A DNA stretch of 64,000 bases from an uncultured Bacillaceae bacterium (GTDB taxonomy: Bacteria; Bacillota; Bacilli; Bacillales; Caldibacillaceae). The stretch's first letter is position 1. Each line of letters opens with the position of its first letter. The position numbers and the translations under genes were made by a program. This document shows, in pieces, positions 44,458 through 53,601 of the stretch. Under the pieces are notes generated by a model. It was not told the origin of the DNA, made no database searches, and worked only from the letters and a program-made list of their open reading frames with translations. The stretch lies in the NCBI GenBank assembly GCA_937951955.1, contig CALGAD010000016.1:36688-100687 (forward strand). Reading direction: 5' to 3'.

Positions 44458-46302
44458 ATGAGTAAAGTAATCGGAATAGATTTAGGAACTACTAACTCAT
44501 GTGTTGCCGTACTGGAAGGCGGCGAACCGGAAATTATTCCCAACCCGGAAGGGGGCCGGACGACACCATCGGTTGTTGCATTCAAAGACGGTGAACGGAC
44601 CGTTGGTGAAGTGGCGAAACGTCAGGCTATTACGAACCCGAATACGATTCAATCGATCAAACGGTATATGGGTACGTCACACAAAGTAGAAATTGAAGGA
44701 AAAGAATATACACCGCAAGAAATTTCGGCGATCATTTTACAATATTTGAAATCCTACGCTGAAGACTATATCGGCGAACCCGTTACAAAAGCGGTTATTA
44801 CCGTACCTGCCTATTTCAACGACGCACAACGTCAGGCAACGAAAGATGCCGGTAGAATTGCCGGACTCGAAGTAGAACGGATTATTAACGAACCGACAGC
44901 AGCAGCACTCGCTTACGGATTGGATAAAACGGAAGAAGATCAAAAAATTCTCGTCTTTGACCTCGGTGGTGGTACATTTGACGTTTCCATCCTCGAATTA
45001 GGAGACGGTGTATTTGAAGTAATTTCCACTGCTGGTGACAATGAATTAGGTGGGGATGATTTCGACGAGGAGATCATCAAATATTTAGTGGAAGAATTTA
45101 AAAAGGAACACGGCATCGATCTGTCTCAAGATAAAATGGCCTATCAGCGTTTGAAAGATGCGGCGGAAAAAGCGAAAAAAGAACTGTCCAGTGTTACAAG
45201 CACACAAATTTCCTTACCGTTTATTTCTGCCGGACCGAGCGGCCCGTTGCATTTAGATGTCACGTTGACAAGGGCAAAATTTGATGAATTAACATCTCAT
45301 CTTGTCGATCGGACAATGATACCGGTTCGGCAAGCGTTAGAAGATGCCAATTTATCAGCTTCCGACATCGATAAAGTGATTCTCGTTGGTGGTTCTACGC
45401 GGATTCCTGCTGTACAAGAAGCCGTCCGGAGAGAATTAGGTAAAGAACCGCATAAAGGTGTGAACCCGGACGAAGTGGTAGCCATGGGTGCAGCGATTCA
45501 GGGTGGTGTCATCACCGGAGACGTGAAAGATATCGTCTTGCTGGACGTTACTCCACTCTCCCTTGGAATTGAAACGATGGGTGGCGTCATGACGGTGTTG
45601 ATTCCCCGGAATACGACGATTCCAACATCCAAATCACAAATTTTCTCAACGGCAGCGGATAACCAAACAGCGGTTGATATTCATGTTCTCCAAGGGGAGC
45701 GCCCGATGGCCGCGGACAACAAAACCCTCGGTCGTTTCCAATTAACGGATATTCCACCGGCTCCACGTGGTGTACCGCAAATCGAGGTAACCTTTGATAT
45801 CGATAAAAACGGTATCGTGAACGTATCCGCTAAAGATTTAGGAACCGGTAAACAACAAAAAATCACGATTAAATCCTCCTCTGGATTATCCGATGAAGAA
45901 ATCGAGCGGATGATAAAAGAGGCGGAAGAAAATGCCGAACGGGATAAGAAACGGAAAGAAGAAGCCGAACTTCGCAACGAAGCCGATCAATTAATCTTTA
46001 CAACAGAGAAAACATTAAAAGAAGTCGAAGGCAAAGTTGATGAAGCAGAAATCAAAAAAGCTCGGGAAGCAAAGGATGCCTTGAAAGCTGCCGTTGATAA
46101 GAATGACATTGATGAGATTCGTGCGAAGAAAGACGCTTTGCAAGAAATTATCCAAAACATTTCCATCAAGCTGTATGAACAGGCCAACGCTCAGGCTAAT
46201 GCTCAAAATGCAAATCAAAGCGGTAGCACAACATCCGGTCAAACTAAAAACGATGATAATGTCGTAGATGCAGAATTTGAAGACATCGAGGACAATAAAT
46301 AA
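44458..46302 (+). CDS. dnaK: Chaperone protein DnaK (Hsp70)
   Basis: 614 residues. IGIDLGTTNSCVAV at the N-terminus is the phosphate-binding loop; VFDLGGGTFDVS near 165 is the second Hsp70 signature; the C-terminal substrate domain ends with an Asn/Gln-rich tail and an acidic end DVVDAEFEDI. ATG 44458 follows AGGAGG. Confidence 0.99.
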   Translation: MSKVIGIDLGTTNSCVAVLEGGEPEIIPNPEGGRTTPSVVAFKDGERTVGEVAKRQAITNPNTIQSIKRYMGTSHKVEIEGKEYTPQEISAIILQYLKSYAEDYIGEPVTKAVITVPAYFNDAQRQATKDAGRIAGLEVERIINEPTAAALAYGLDKTEEDQKILVFDLGGGTFDVSILELGDGVFEVISTAGDNELGGDDFDEEIIKYLVEEFKKEHGIDLSQDKMAYQRLKDAAEKAKKELSSVTSTQISLPFISAGPSGPLHLDVTLTRAKFDELTSHLVDRTMIPVRQALEDANLSASDIDKVILVGGSTRIPAVQEAVRRELGKEPHKGVNPDEVVAMGAAIQGGVITGDVKDIVLLDVTPLSLGIETMGGVMTVLIPRNTTIPTSKSQIFSTAADNQTAVDIHVLQGERPMAADNKTLGRFQLTDIPPAPRGVPQIEVTFDIDKNGIVNVSAKDLGTGKQQKITIKSSSGLSDEEIERMIKEAEENAERDKKRKEEAELRNEADQLIFTTEKTLKEVEGKVDEAEIKKAREAKDALKAAVDKNDIDEIRAKKDALQEIIQNISIKLYEQANAQANAQNANQSGSTTSGQTKNDDNVVDAEFEDIEDNK

Positions 46303-46315
46303 TAGGTACATGTGT

Positions 46316-46353
46316 AAAAAGTCAAAGTCAGGTTCGCTTGGCTTTGACTTTTT
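46316..46353 (+). terminator. Hairpin between dnaK and dnaJ
   Basis: AAAAAGTCAAAG pairs with CTTTGACTTTTT (46316-46353). Symmetric A and T runs; partial termination here would lower DnaJ relative to DnaK. Confidence 0.75.
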
Positions 46354-46456
46354 ATATGATAGTAGGAGTGCAAACCGATGCTCACTGCATCCATCATATT
46401 GCATGACTGGCCAGAAATTGTTAGAATTATTTTCATGAAATTCAGGAGTGGAAAAG

Positions 46457-47599
46457 ATGGCAAATCGAGATTATTATGAAGTGCTAGGTGTCGATCGCAA
46501 TGCGACACAAGAAGAAATAAAAAAGGCCTATCGGAGATTATCAAAAAAATATCATCCTGATATCAATAAGGCACCGGATGCAGCCGAAAAGTTTAAAGAA
46601 ATCCAGGAAGCCTATGAAGTGCTCGGAGATGAGCAGAAACGGGCGAATTATGACCGCTTCGGCACGGCCGATCCGAATCAGGGCTTCGGTGGTTTCGGCA
46701 GCGATTTCGGCGGCTTCGGTGGTTTCAGTGATAGCTTTGGTTTCGATGATATTTTTGAAACCTTTTTCGGTGGTGCCACAAGACGGCGTTCCAATCCGAA
46801 TGCTCCGAGACAGGGGGCTGATATTCAATATTCGATGACGATTACGTTTGAGGAAGCTGTTTTCGGAAAAGAAGTCGATATTCAAATCCCCCGGGAAGAA
46901 GAATGCGATACGTGTCACGGGAGCGGAGCGAAGCCGGGGACAAGTCCGGAGCAGTGTCCGCACTGTCATGGAACGGGACAAATCAGTTCGGAACAAACGA
47001 CACCTTTTGGTCGCATCGTGAATCGCCGGGTTTGTTACCATTGTAATGGAACCGGCCAGTATATCCGGCAAAAATGTACGACCTGTCGCGGTACTGGTAG
47101 AGTGAAAAAACGCAAGAAAATCCATATTAAAATCCCCGCAGGAATTAACGACGGCCAGCAATTGCGCGTTCCGGGTCAAGGTGAGCCGGGAATTAACGGG
47201 GGGCCGCCAGGAGATTTATACATTTCTTTCACCGTTAAACCCCATGACTTCTTCGAAAGAGATGGTGACGACATTTACTGTGTGATTCCGATTACTTTTG
47301 TCCAGGCAGCCCTCGGTGATGAAATCGAAGTTCCGACTCTGTATGGAAAAGTGAAGTTGAAAATCCCTGCCGGTACTCAATCGGGAACAAAATTCCGCCT
47401 GCGCGGTAAAGGGGTTAAAAATGTACGCGGTTCTGGAACGGGCGACCAGCATATCACAGTAAAAGTTGTCACACCGACAAAATTAACTGAAAAGCAAAAA
47501 CAATTATTACGGGAGTTTGCTGCCATTAGTGGCGATTCTTATGATGAAGGCGACCTGTCATTTTTTGATAAAGTAAAAAAGGCATTTAAAGGAGATTAA
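46457..47599 (+). CDS. dnaJ: Chaperone protein DnaJ (Hsp40)
   Basis: 380 residues: J domain (about 1-70) with HPD in YHPDINK, Gly/Phe-rich linker (about 75-110), four CxxCxGxG zinc motifs (about 145-210), and two C-terminal beta domains. Stimulates DnaK ATPase. ATG 46457 after AGGAGTGG. Confidence 0.98.
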   Translation: MANRDYYEVLGVDRNATQEEIKKAYRRLSKKYHPDINKAPDAAEKFKEIQEAYEVLGDEQKRANYDRFGTADPNQGFGGFGSDFGGFGGFSDSFGFDDIFETFFGGATRRRSNPNAPRQGADIQYSMTITFEEAVFGKEVDIQIPREEECDTCHGSGAKPGTSPEQCPHCHGTGQISSEQTTPFGRIVNRRVCYHCNGTGQYIRQKCTTCRGTGRVKKRKKIHIKIPAGINDGQQLRVPGQGEPGINGGPPGDLYISFTVKPHDFFERDGDDIYCVIPITFVQAALGDEIEVPTLYGKVKLKIPAGTQSGTKFRLRGKGVKNVRGSGTGDQHITVKVVTPTKLTEKQKQLLREFAAISGDSYDEGDLSFFDKVKKAFKGD

Positions 47600-47602
47600 T
47601 GG

Positions 47603-48538
47603 ATGAAATGGTCTGAAATTAGTATCCATACGACCCATGAAGCGGTCGAACCGATTTCCAACATCTTGTATGATGCCGGTGCCAGTGGTATCGTCATTGA
47701 AGATTCTTTTGATTTAGTAAAGGATCGGGAGCAACGCTTTGGTGAGATTTACGAACTGGATCCCGAAGATTATCCGGAAGAAGGGGTCATTGTTAAAGCG
47801 TATTTACCTGTTAATAGTTTTTTAGGGGAGACGGTCGAAGAAATTAAAAATGCCATCAACAATTTGCTCCTTTTTGAAATTGATCTCGGCCCGAATAAAG
47901 TAACGATTAGTGAAGTGAATGAAGAAGAATGGGCGACGGCATGGAAAAAATATTACCGTCCTGTGAAAATTTCCGAAAAGTTTACGATTGTTCCGACATG
48001 GGAACAATATGAACCGACGTCCGAGGATGATCTCGTGATTGAGTTGGATCCGGGAATGGCTTTCGGTACCGGTACCCATCCGACGACCGTCTTGAGTATT
48101 CAAGCCCTGGAAAAACTCGTAAAGCCAGGCGATGTCGTCTACGATGTTGGTACGGGTTCAGGGGTACTCAGTATCGCAAGCTGTCTGTTAGGGGCAGAAA
48201 AAGTCCATGCCGTTGACCTCGATGAAGTGGCGATAAAAAGCGCCCGCTTAAATATTAAGTTGAATCAAGTCCATGATAAAATCGTTTTAAAACAAAACAA
48301 TTTACTCGATGGTTTTCAGGAGAAAGCAAATATTATCGTTGCAAATTTGCTTGCGGAAATCATTCTTTTACTGACGGATGATGCTTACCAGTTATTAACC
48401 GATGACGGTTATTTTATCGCGTCGGGAATAATTAATCAGAAGCGAAAAGAAGTGGAAAAAGCACTGAAATCTAGCGGTTTTACAATCTATGAAACATTAA
48501 TGATGCAAGATTGGATCACAATCATTGGCAAGAAATAA
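47603..48538 (+). CDS. prmA: Ribosomal protein L11 methyltransferase
   Basis: 311 residues. N-terminal L11-binding domain, then a Rossmann methyltransferase: MAFGTGTHPTT (about 152-162), VYDVGTGSGVLSIA (about 178-191), and NLLAEI (NPPY-like, about 247-252). Only four bases after dnaJ, and followed by rsmE, as in the Bacillus operon. Confidence 0.97.
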   Translation: MKWSEISIHTTHEAVEPISNILYDAGASGIVIEDSFDLVKDREQRFGEIYELDPEDYPEEGVIVKAYLPVNSFLGETVEEIKNAINNLLLFEIDLGPNKVTISEVNEEEWATAWKKYYRPVKISEKFTIVPTWEQYEPTSEDDLVIELDPGMAFGTGTHPTTVLSIQALEKLVKPGDVVYDVGTGSGVLSIASCLLGAEKVHAVDLDEVAIKSARLNIKLNQVHDKIVLKQNNLLDGFQEKANIIVANLLAEIILLLTDDAYQLLTDDGYFIASGIINQKRKEVEKALKSSGFTIYETLMMQDWITIIGKK

Positions 48539-48558
48539 AAGAACCAGGTGGGAATGGC

Positions 48559-49314
48559 GTGCAGCGGTATTTTTTACAAAACAACCATTACAAAGATAGA
48601 AACATTCACATTGTTGGTGACGATTATCATCATATCGTTCGCGTGATGCGGATGCAGCCGGGCGACCGTGTCGAAATCGTGTTTCCCGATGGGAAGACGG
48701 CAATCTCGGAAATCGTTGCGATTACAGAAGACGTTGTAGAACTGACTATAGTCGGTTGGGATGAAAAAGTTCGGGAACTGCCGGTGGAAGTCACGATCGG
48801 CATTAGTTTGCTCAAAAAAGACAATTTTGATATGGTAGTGCAAAAGGGAACAGAATTAGGTGCGAGCCGTTTTCTCCCCTTTCATGCGGAACGTTCCGTT
48901 GTAAAGCTGGATGATAAAAAAGCGGCGAAAAAATTGATACGATGGCAAAAAATTGCTAAAGAAGCGGCGGAACAGTCCGAACGTAATTTTATTCCGGATG
49001 TTGAAAAGCCGTGCTCTTTAGAGGCTATCATCAGCAGGAAAGACACCTTTGATTTTTGTTGTGTTGCCTATGAAGAATCCGGCCGGAATTTTGAAAGTGG
49101 AAATTTTTTCCAGACCCTGGAACAAATGGAAAAAGGGCATTCCATTCTATTTCTTTTCGGTCCGGAAGGGGGCTTTAGCGAAACCGAAATTCGTCTTTTA
49201 GAAGAAGAAAACTTCATATTTTGTGGCTTAGGGCCCCGGATTTTGCGGGCAGAAACGGCTCCGCTTTACGCATTATCAGCAATTTCCTTTTATTTCGAAA
49301 ATGGTTTGAGGTGA
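48559..49314 (+). CDS. rsmE: 16S rRNA (uracil-1498-N3)-methyltransferase RsmE
   Basis: 251 residues, SPOUT (knotted) fold. N-terminal PUA-like domain; C-terminal FGPEGGFSETE and GPRILRAETAPLYAL are the SPOUT SAM-binding segments. Start GTG 48559 after AGGTGGGA; the frame upstream to 48511 overlaps prmA. Confidence 0.95.
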   Translation: MQRYFLQNNHYKDRNIHIVGDDYHHIVRVMRMQPGDRVEIVFPDGKTAISEIVAITEDVVELTIVGWDEKVRELPVEVTIGISLLKKDNFDMVVQKGTELGASRFLPFHAERSVVKLDDKKAAKKLIRWQKIAKEAAEQSERNFIPDVEKPCSLEAIISRKDTFDFCCVAYEESGRNFESGNFFQTLEQMEKGHSILFLFGPEGGFSETEIRLLEEENFIFCGLGPRILRAETAPLYALSAISFYFENGLR

Positions 49315-49321
49315 AATGACA

Positions 49322-50680
49322 ATGACGTCTACGGTAGCATTTTATACCCTTGGGTGCAAAGTCAATCATTATGAAACTGAAGCCATTTGGCAGCTATTCA
49401 AAAAAGAAGGATATGAACGTGTCGATTTCGAAAAAATGGCCGATGTGTATGTGATCAATACGTGTACGGTCACGCATACCGGTGATCGAAAAAGCCGGAA
49501 AATGATCCGCCGGGCCATACGCACAAATCCCGATGCCGTAATTTGTGTGATGGGCTGCTATGCGCAAACGTCGCCGAAAGAAGTGATGGCCATCCCCGGT
49601 GTTGACATCGTCATCGGTACCCAGGACCGGACGAAAATTCTTGATTATATCGAGCAATACCGGAAAGAGCGGCAGCCGATTAATGCGGTACATAATGTGA
49701 TGAAAAACAGAGTCTTTGAAGAAATGGAAGTGCCTTACTTTACTGACCGGCATCGTGCCTCATTGAAAATTCAAGAAGGGTGTAATAATTTCTGTACTTT
49801 CTGCATCATTCCCTGGGCACGGGGTCTCATGCGTTCGCGCGATCCGGAAAAGATTATTGAACAGGCACAGACGCTTGTTGCAAGCGGTTATCGGGAAATC
49901 GTTTTAACCGGTATCCATACCGGCGGGTACGGACAGGATTTGAAAAACTATAATTTGGCGGCACTTTTGCGGGATATTGAAGAAAATGTGAAAGGATTGA
50001 AACGTCTGCGCATTTCTTCAATTGAAGCGAGTCAATTAACTGATGAGGTCATCGATGTGATTCGCAACTCGAAAGTAATTGTCCGCCATATGCACGTGCC
50101 GTTACAGTCCGGTTCGGATACTGTCCTCAAACGGATGCGGCGGAAATATACGATGGCAGAATATGAAGAGCGCTTGTTAAAACTGAAGGAAGCCATTCCG
50201 GGCGTTGCTATTACATCCGATGTCATCGTCGGCTTTCCGGGCGAAACAGAAGAAGAGTTTATGGAAACATATAATTTTATTAAAAAACATAAATACGCGG
50301 AGTTACACGTATTCCCGTATTCGATGCGTGCGGGAACTCCGGCCGCGAGAATGGATAATCAAATCCCGCAGGAAATTAAAGATGAACGAGTACAACGTCT
50401 CATTGCACTTTCCAATGAATTAGCGGAAGAATTCGCTTCTCGTTTTAAAGATGAAGTATTGGATGTTATTCCGGAAACGAAATATAAAGAAGATCCTGAA
50501 AGCGGTCTTTATGAAGGATATACCGATAACTATTTAAAAGTTGCTTTTCCAGCTACTCCGGATATGGTGGGAAAAATTGTTCGGGTGAAAATTACAGAAC
50601 CTGGCTATCCTTATTGCAAAGGAGAATTTGTCCGGGTTATGGATGACGACATACCGGATGAACAGATGCGGGCGATGTAA
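49322..50680 (+). CDS. mtaB: tRNA t6A37 methylthiotransferase MtaB
   Basis: 452 residues. Methylthiolates t6A37 to ms2t6A. N-terminal MTTase domain with its own cluster cysteines (GCKVNHYET, NTCTVT, GCYAQ), radical SAM CxxxCxxC (CNNFCTFC, about 153-160), and C-terminal TRAM domain. ATG 49322 gives better spacing from GAGGTG than ATG 49316. Confidence 0.95.
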   Translation: MTSTVAFYTLGCKVNHYETEAIWQLFKKEGYERVDFEKMADVYVINTCTVTHTGDRKSRKMIRRAIRTNPDAVICVMGCYAQTSPKEVMAIPGVDIVIGTQDRTKILDYIEQYRKERQPINAVHNVMKNRVFEEMEVPYFTDRHRASLKIQEGCNNFCTFCIIPWARGLMRSRDPEKIIEQAQTLVASGYREIVLTGIHTGGYGQDLKNYNLAALLRDIEENVKGLKRLRISSIEASQLTDEVIDVIRNSKVIVRHMHVPLQSGSDTVLKRMRRKYTMAEYEERLLKLKEAIPGVAITSDVIVGFPGETEEEFMETYNFIKKHKYAELHVFPYSMRAGTPAARMDNQIPQEIKDERVQRLIALSNELAEEFASRFKDEVLDVIPETKYKEDPESGLYEGYTDNYLKVAFPATPDMVGKIVRVKITEPGYPYCKGEFVRVMDDDIPDEQMRAM

Positions 50681-50683
50681 ATT

Positions 50684-50711
50684 GGGCAATTTTGCCCTTT
50701 TATTTTTTTCC
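50684..50711 (+). terminator. Terminator after mtaB
   Basis: GGGCAA/TTGCCC hairpin (50684-50697) followed by TTTTATTTTTTT. TTGACA at 50714-50719 may start the deoC promoter, but the matching -10 is poor. Confidence 0.75.
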
Positions 50712-50792
50712 TATTGACAAAAATTACAAATATGACAACATAAAAAGTGAAAGTATTTCACAAAGACCAAAATTATTAAAGGAGATCGAGCG

Positions 50793-51461
50793 ATGAAAAG
50801 TATTGCGTCCTATATCGACCACACTTTATTGAAAGCGGATGCGACTGTCGAGGAAATTGAAAACCTTGTCAATGAAGCGAAAAAATATCAGTTTGCATCC
50901 GTCTGCGTGAATCCGACATGGGTGAGCTATTGTGCCAATTTATTAGAAAATACTGATGTGAAAGTGTGCACAGTAATTGGTTTTCCCCTCGGGGCCACTA
51001 CACCAGAAGTAAAACGCCAGGAAACGATTAATGCGATTGAAAATGGTGCCGAAGAAGTAGATATGGTTATTAATATCGGCGCCTTAAAGAGCGGAAAAAC
51101 CGATCTTGTAAAAAGGGATATTGAAGCGGTCGTCGAAGCGGCCAAAGGAAAAGCTTTGGTGAAAGTGATTATTGAAACATGTCTCTTGACCGACCAGGAA
51201 AAAATCCAGGCTTGTAAATTAGCAGTAGAAGCCGGATGTGATTATGTAAAAACATCGACCGGTTTTTCCCACGGGGGAGCGACCGTTGAGGATATCCGCT
51301 TAATGCGGGCAACCGTAGGACCGGATATCGGTGTGAAAGCGTCCGGTGGTGTTCGAACATACGAGGATGCCATGAACATGATCGAAGCCGGGGCGACAAG
51401 AATCGGTGCCAGTTCCGGTGTGAAAATTGTTGAGGAAGAACAAGCCCGGAAAAATAACTAA
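50793..51461 (+). CDS. deoC: Deoxyribose-phosphate aldolase
   Basis: 222 residues, TIM barrel. Cleaves 2-deoxyribose 5-phosphate to glyceraldehyde 3-phosphate and acetaldehyde. The Schiff-base lysine is in VKTSTGF (about 150-156); VKASGGVRT (about 180-188) carries the proton relay lysine. ATG 50793 after AAAGGAGAT. Monocistronic here, followed by an IS remnant whose hairpin probably terminates it. Confidence 0.97.
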   Translation: MKSIASYIDHTLLKADATVEEIENLVNEAKKYQFASVCVNPTWVSYCANLLENTDVKVCTVIGFPLGATTPEVKRQETINAIENGAEEVDMVINIGALKSGKTDLVKRDIEAVVEAAKGKALVKVIIETCLLTDQEKIQACKLAVEAGCDYVKTSTGFSHGGATVEDIRLMRATVGPDIGVKASGGVRTYEDAMNMIEAGATRIGASSGVKIVEEEQARKNN

Positions 51462-51504
51462 AAGAAAAAAGGCTGGGACAAAACTCGCCTCTAGAATGAA
51501 AAAT

Positions 51505-51546
51505 GCCGGTGGCATTTTACGAAAGTAAAATGTCGCCGGCTTTTAT
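51505..51546 (+). terminator. Hairpin in left end of IS remnant, likely deoC terminator
   Basis: GCCGGTGGCATTTTAC (51505-51520), loop GAAA, GTAAAATGTCGCCGGC (51525-51540), then TTTTATTATT. The first strong terminator downstream of deoC. Confidence 0.75.
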
Positions 51547-51852
51547 TATTTCGTAATAAAAATAAGGAAACTTTTTAGTAAAATTAGGTAGCCAACAAAA
51601 TTTACAGAAAGAAGTGTCCTAATGAATAAAGATAATAACATGAATCAGCTCGTTTTACATCTAAATTTAGAAATTAAATTGCAAGAATTAATTGTCAACG
51701 TAAAATCGCTGTGGAACCGGTTTTTGGATTCTTGAATGCTAATTTTCGTTTCGTTCGCTTTACTGTTCGTGTAAAATCGAAGGTAGAAAACGAAATGGGA
51801 TTTGCGTTAATGGCGGTGAATTTAAGAAAATCTCCAAAATAATAAAAAAACA

Positions 51853-51893
51853 GAGACAGGAGGATTTGAGGACAATTCAAATTCTCCTGTCTC
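51853..51893. repeat. Hairpin in right end of IS remnant
   Basis: GAGACAGGAG (51853-51862) pairs with CTCCTGTCTC (51884-51893), with further pairing of ATTTGA and TCAAAT inside. Part of the same element. Confidence 0.75.
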
Positions 51894-51939
51894 ACTATTT
51901 AAAGTTAGTTTTGTCCCAGCCTCTTTTTATTCTCCATTA

Positions 51940-52280
51940 TTAATTTGGTCTTGAAAGTCCTGATAAAACTGCAACACGGTCACGAATTTGAGGTATTTTA
52001 TTAATTATATTTGTTTCTGGACATTCAGTTGCAGTAAGTGCCTGGTGATAAGTAATAGCAGAAAAGCCATAGAGAGAAAATAGCCAAGCTATTAGACTCA
52101 CTGTTGAGTTCAATTGGGCAATTGTAAATGATCTGGTTCGATAATCACCTTGTACAACGATTCCCAAAAATTATGATTGTTGGCCAGCCACGTGAGTTCT
52201 CTGATAAATTTTTAAACGTCCTTCGAAAATAGTACGATTTTTCTCAATTCCATAATGATACCCAATATCAACCCAACCTC
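51940..52280 (-). pseudogene. Remnant of N-acetylmuramoyl-L-alanine amidase (Amidase_2/PGRP fold)
   Basis: One minus-strand frame reads GWVDIGYHYGIEKNRTIFEG near its start, then an in-frame TAA (about 52174-52176), then FLGIVVQGDYRTRSFTIAQL, SLIAWL and HQALTATECPETN to TAA 51940. The pattern YHYxI, IxEGR, GIxxxGD, AQL and HxxxxTxCP is that of peptidoglycan-recognition amidases. The N-terminal third, with the first zinc His, is missing, the stop interrupts the middle, and no ribosome binding site is seen. It begins about five bases beyond the nptA stop and borders an IS remnant. Confidence 0.8.
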
Positions 52281-52284
52281 TTAT

Positions 52285-53211
52285 TTATGTTGTTTTCCCA
52301 TGGACAAGTTCTACGAAGTTGGCAAAAAGGTTTGCAAACGGCAGGAAGATGAGAGAAACTGCGACATTAAAGATCACGCTGGCGTGAGCTAACTGTCTTT
52401 CCGGTATCACTTCGAATTGGGCGATCCATCCGGCAAAAGAATCGATGAACGGAAAAAACAAGCAAACACCGAATAGATTGAGCCAGATATGTGCATAGGC
52501 GGATAGTTTCGCCTCTTTTCCTCCTCCGATACTGGCGATATAGGCATCAACACATGTGCCGATATTGGCACCTAGCATAATTCCGGTGGCACTGGCCAGT
52601 CCGATCACATGATTGTGAACAAATCCCATGGCGATGCCGATCATTGCTGTACTGGACTGAATGATTGCCGTGATGATGCAGCCGATGATAACGGCAAAAA
52701 AATGGGAATGATTGATTAGGGTAAACACGGATGTGAATTTTGGACTTTCGCTAATCGGAACGGCTAACTGTTCAAATCCAAACATCGCGAGAAAAATGGC
52801 CCCGAGTCCGTAAAAAAAGAGACCGGCACTCCTCATTCGCACGGAAGGAATCACGATGCAGAAACTCCCGATAATCAATAAAGGGATGATCAGCTCTTCC
52901 GTACCGTAAGCGAGAAATTCCAGGGTTACGGTTGTCCCGATATTCGTGCCGAGAATAATCCCGATCGAATCGGAAAAGGAAATGACCCGGACGGCGATTA
53001 AACCAATCATGATGATCATCACCGCCGAACTGCTTTGCAATATAACCGTGATCAAGATGCCGAACAACATACCAATGACATGATTTTTCGTGAACATTTT
53101 TAACATCGTGCGAATGCGGTTTTCGGCGATACGGAGCAGTCCTTTTTTCATAATAGCCATTCCCGAAAGGAATAAGAATAAATATAAAAGAAATTGAAAA
53201 ATATACAGCAT
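52285..53211 (-). CDS. Na/Pi cotransporter family protein (YqeW-like)
   Basis: 308 residues, about eight membrane segments. Two repeated PNaPi motifs, ILQSSSAVMII and IIQSSTAMIGI, define the sodium/phosphate cotransporter fold; LGTNIGTTVT and LGANIGTCVD follow each. Likely exports or imports phosphate with sodium; unproven for bacterial members. ATG 53211 follows AGAGGTGGGG; the ORF extends to 53307 without a better site. Lies before rpsU as in B. subtilis, in the opposite direction. Confidence 0.9.
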   Translation of the reverse strand: MLYIFQFLLYLFLFLSGMAIMKKGLLRIAENRIRTMLKMFTKNHVIGMLFGILITVILQSSSAVMIIMIGLIAVRVISFSDSIGIILGTNIGTTVTLEFLAYGTEELIIPLLIIGSFCIVIPSVRMRSAGLFFYGLGAIFLAMFGFEQLAVPISESPKFTSVFTLINHSHFFAVIIGCIITAIIQSSTAMIGIAMGFVHNHVIGLASATGIMLGANIGTCVDAYIASIGGGKEAKLSAYAHIWLNLFGVCLFFPFIDSFAGWIAQFEVIPERQLAHASVIFNVAVSLIFLPFANLFANFVELVHGKTT

Positions 53212-53323
53212 GTCCCCACCTCTTCTTTTACATCTATATGCAGAAAGAACGGGGACAATCATTTGAAATGAGAGAAGGAATGCCGGAAAGGGATTTTCTT
53301 CATACATTTTTATTTATGGATGG

Positions 53324-53352
53324 TTGACCAAAAGATTGAGGTATTATATAAT
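53324..53352 (+). promoter_or_regulatory. rpsU promoter
   Basis: TTGACC at 53324-53329, 17-base spacer, TATAAT at 53347-53352; start about 53359. Confidence 0.88.
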
Positions 53353-53412
53353 TTCTAGGTAAAGTTTTTTTACTGTGATTGATGTAGGGTTTTTTTGGAG
53401 GGAGGGAAAAGT

Positions 53413-53589
53413 ATGTCAAAAACAGTCGTTCGTAAAAATGAATCCCTGGATGATGCATTGCGTCGCTTCAAACGTCAAGTTTCCAAAACAGGGACATTAA
53501 AAGAATTCAGAAAAAGAGAATATTACGAGAAGCCAAGCGTAAGACGTAAGAAAAAGTCTGAAGCTGCGAGAAAACGCAAGAAATGGTAA
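53413..53589 (+). CDS. rpsU: 30S ribosomal protein S21
   Basis: 58 residues, very basic C-terminus (RRKKKSEAARKRKKW). Starts MSKTVVRKNESLDDALRRFK. Binds near the anti-Shine-Dalgarno end of 16S rRNA. ATG 53413 follows GGAGGGAGGG. yqeY follows after 12 bases. Confidence 0.97.
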   Translation: MSKTVVRKNESLDDALRRFKRQVSKTGTLKEFRKREYYEKPSVRRKKKSEAARKRKKW

Positions 53590-53601
53590 GAGGGTGTATA
53601 T

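Larger units (their letters stand above)
51470..51922. mobile_element. Internally deleted IS1182-type element (MITE-like, 453 bp)
   Basis: Perfect 16-bp terminal inverted repeats: AGGCTGGGACAAAACT (51470-51485) and its complement (51907-51922). Inside, an ORF from ATG 51622 carries a transposase-like N-terminus (NMNQLVLHLNLEIKLQ). From 51708, in another frame, a transposase C-terminus reads VEPVFGFLNANFRF and later GFALMAVNLRK, ending at TAA 51842. Nearly the whole DDE core is gone, so the element cannot move itself. Two strong internal hairpins remain. The family name rests on remembered similarity of ends and protein fragments. Confidence 0.82.

Noticed and set aside
46681..46800. Tandem GGTTTCGG-like repeats in dnaJ
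   Set aside because: They encode the normal Gly/Phe-rich linker of DnaJ, not a separate repeat element.
46541..47179. 212-codon minus-strand frame opposite dnaJ
   Set aside because: Shadow of dnaJ's Gly-rich and Cys-rich coding; no binding site and no conserved domain.
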